Positions 5,193 to 6,018 of a stretch of 6,018 bases of DNA are shown here, in pieces. Position 1 is the first letter of the stretch; each line of letters opens with the position of its first letter. The position numbers and the translations under genes were made by a program. This DNA is from Alphaproteobacteria bacterium (GTDB lineage: Bacteria; Pseudomonadota; Alphaproteobacteria; Rhodobacterales; Rhodobacteraceae): positions 1-6,018 of the forward strand of contig JAUIBJ010000243.1 in the NCBI GenBank assembly GCA_030428025.1, read 5' to 3'. The notes under the pieces are model-generated. The model made no database searches. It saw only the letters and a list, made by a program, of their open reading frames with translations, and was not told where the DNA came from.

Positions 5193-5798
5193 ATGCGGGT
5201 AATACTGGCTATCCCATTGGTTCTTATGGGGTGTTCCCTTATTGGCGGACGCGAGGACACGGAGGTGTCAAGCCGTGGATCGGTCTGCGGCCATGCCGAG
5301 ATCAAGGGCCGCGCAATCGGCGACGTGGGCGAGGGCCGCTCGGGCTGCGGCGTGGCCAGTGCCGTGGAAATCATTTCCGTCGGCGGCGTTTCGCTGAGTC
5401 AGCCGGCGGTGATGGAATGCAGCACCGCGCGAGTGCTCAATGCATGGGTGCAGCGCGACATGGACCGGATCGTCGGTCAGATGGGCGGTGGCGTGCAGCA
5501 GCTTGAGGTGGCGGCGCATTATGCCTGCCGCACCCGCAATGGCCTGCCGGGCGGCAAGCTGTCCGAACATGCCAAGGGCCGGGCCATCGACATTTCGGGC
5601 TTCCGCCTGCGCGACGGCGAGGTGCTTTCGGTAGAGGCGCATTGGGATCAGGGGCGCCGCGGGCGCATGCTCCGCCGGCTGCACGAGTCTGCCTGCGGGC
5701 CGTTCGGCACCGTCCTCGGTCCGGAATCGGACCGCCACCACCAGGACCATTTCCATTTCGACATCGCGAGTTATCGCTCCGGCGCCTATTGCCGATAA
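5193..5798 (+). CDS. Extensin-like domain lipoprotein (M15-type metal site)
   Basis: 201-residue protein of the extensin-like C-terminal family, named after plant proteins but common in alphaproteobacteria. The start at 5193 gives a short signal with lipobox LMGC (Cys14), so it is likely a lipid-anchored envelope protein; AAGAGG (5178-5183) lies 9 bp upstream. The domain shows six further cysteines (32, 52, 76, 112, 168, 200), enough for three disulfides in the periplasm. It also has SEHAKGRAIDISGF with His126 and Asp133 spaced as in HxxxxxxD, and HFHFD with His186/His188 near the end. This His, Asp, His pattern is that of M15 D-Ala-D-Ala carboxypeptidase-like zinc sites, suggesting a peptidoglycan peptidase or metal-binding wall protein, but the substrate is unknown. 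It follows tyrA by 5 bp and is likely co-transcribed, though no functional link to tyrosine synthesis is evident. A longer in-frame reading begins inside tyrA but lacks a signal at its front. Confidence 0.9.
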   Translation: MRVILAIPLVLMGCSLIGGREDTEVSSRGSVCGHAEIKGRAIGDVGEGRSGCGVASAVEIISVGGVSLSQPAVMECSTARVLNAWVQRDMDRIVGQMGGGVQQLEVAAHYACRTRNGLPGGKLSEHAKGRAIDISGFRLRDGEVLSVEAHWDQGRRGRMLRRLHESACGPFGTVLGPESDRHHQDHFHFDIASYRSGAYCR

Positions 5799-5809
5799 GG
5801 CACCGTGGC

Positions 5810-5840
5810 CTGCGGCCCGAACCAAACGGCCGGGCCGCAG
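5810..5840. terminator. Inverted repeat between convergent genes
   Basis: CTGCGGCCCG (5810-5819) and CGGGCCGCAG (5831-5840) form a perfect 10-bp stem with an 11-nt loop. It lies 11 bp after the extensin-like gene's stop and 10 bp from the end of the convergent chaperone gene, so it probably serves both transcripts as a stop or as a 3'-end stabiliser. Neither side has a T-run, so it is not a classic intrinsic terminator. Confidence 0.6.
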
Positions 5841-5850
5841 AGGGACGAGA

Positions 5851-6018
5851 TCAGTGCTCGTGCGTGCGCTCTTCGACCGTGAAGGTGACCTCGAACTCGC
5901 CGGCCTTTTCGAAGATCAGGGTGACGGGGATGTCCTCGCCCACCTCGAACGGGTCGCTGAGACCCATGAACATCACGTGATAGCCGCCCGGCGCCAGCTC
6001 CACCGTCTCGCCGGCGGG
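5851..6018 (-). CDS. PCuAC-family periplasmic copper chaperone, C-terminal part
   Basis: The last 55 codons of a gene on the - strand, ending at the TGA whose complement is at 5851-5853; its start is beyond the window. The translated end contains LAPGGYHVMFMGL, then GEDIPVTLIFEKAGEFEVTF, the signature of PCuAC (DUF461) proteins. These periplasmic chaperones bind Cu(I) through conserved His and Met residues and deliver it to the CuA site of cytochrome c oxidase. The His-x-Met pair of the YHVM motif is part of that site and is present; the other His and Met ligands would lie upstream, outside this window. The C-terminus ends in a short His-containing tail (ERTHEH) that may add metal affinity. 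It converges on the extensin-like gene with about 50 bp between. Confidence 0.9.
   Translation of the reverse strand, partial: PAGETVELAPGGYHVMFMGLSDPFEVGEDIPVTLIFEKAGEFEVTFTVEERTHEH

Overview
The window looks like a chromosomal segment of a GC-rich alphaproteobacterium, most likely a member of the Rhodobacteraceae (Rhodobacter/Paracoccus/Roseobacter relatives). The evidence is a zinc-cysteine-free S4 protein that starts with GTG, a Hint-domain protein of the type abundant in that family, the hisC-tyrA pair, a PCuAC copper chaperone, and a hairpin-rich intergenic element that I recognise as a dispersed repeat of these genomes. I cannot name the genus from sequence alone.

Layout: seven protein genes, six on the + strand and one partial on the - strand. 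(1) 132-1049: exported, LpxR-like lipid A 3-O-deacylase, an outer-membrane beta-barrel. (2) An AT-rich promoter patch near 1086-1120, then 1141-2205: Hint-domain protein with putative autoprocessing Cys159. (3) 2211-2280: dispersed hairpin repeat, followed by a possible terminator and a strong promoter (TTGACA, 17 bp, TACAAG) that drives 2456-3076, rpsD (30S protein S4). Its leader of about 100 nt can fold a hairpin over the ribosome binding site. A classic intrinsic terminator at 3094-3129 closes this unit. (4) 3188-4273 hisC, 4270-5187 tyrA (ATGA overlap) and 5193-5798, an extensin-like lipoprotein 5 bp after tyrA. These three read as one operon. (5) A perfect 10-bp inverted repeat at 5810-5840 separates this operon from the convergent C-terminal part of a PCuAC copper chaperone on the - strand (5851-6018, running off the window).

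How the genes work together: HisC-type aminotransferases act in histidine synthesis and often also on aromatic substrates. TyrA supplies the tyrosine branch from prephenate or arogenate, so the coupled pair makes sense as an amino acid biosynthesis unit. The extensin-like lipoprotein is an envelope protein with an M15-type metal-binding signature and no obvious metabolic link. LpxR-like, extensin-like and PCuAC proteins all act in the envelope but are not obviously one system. I see no mobile element, CRISPR array, tRNA, rRNA or defence system. The most interesting signals are the structured rpsD leader, the Hint protein's architecture and the dispersed repeat. None is strong evidence for a wholly new system.
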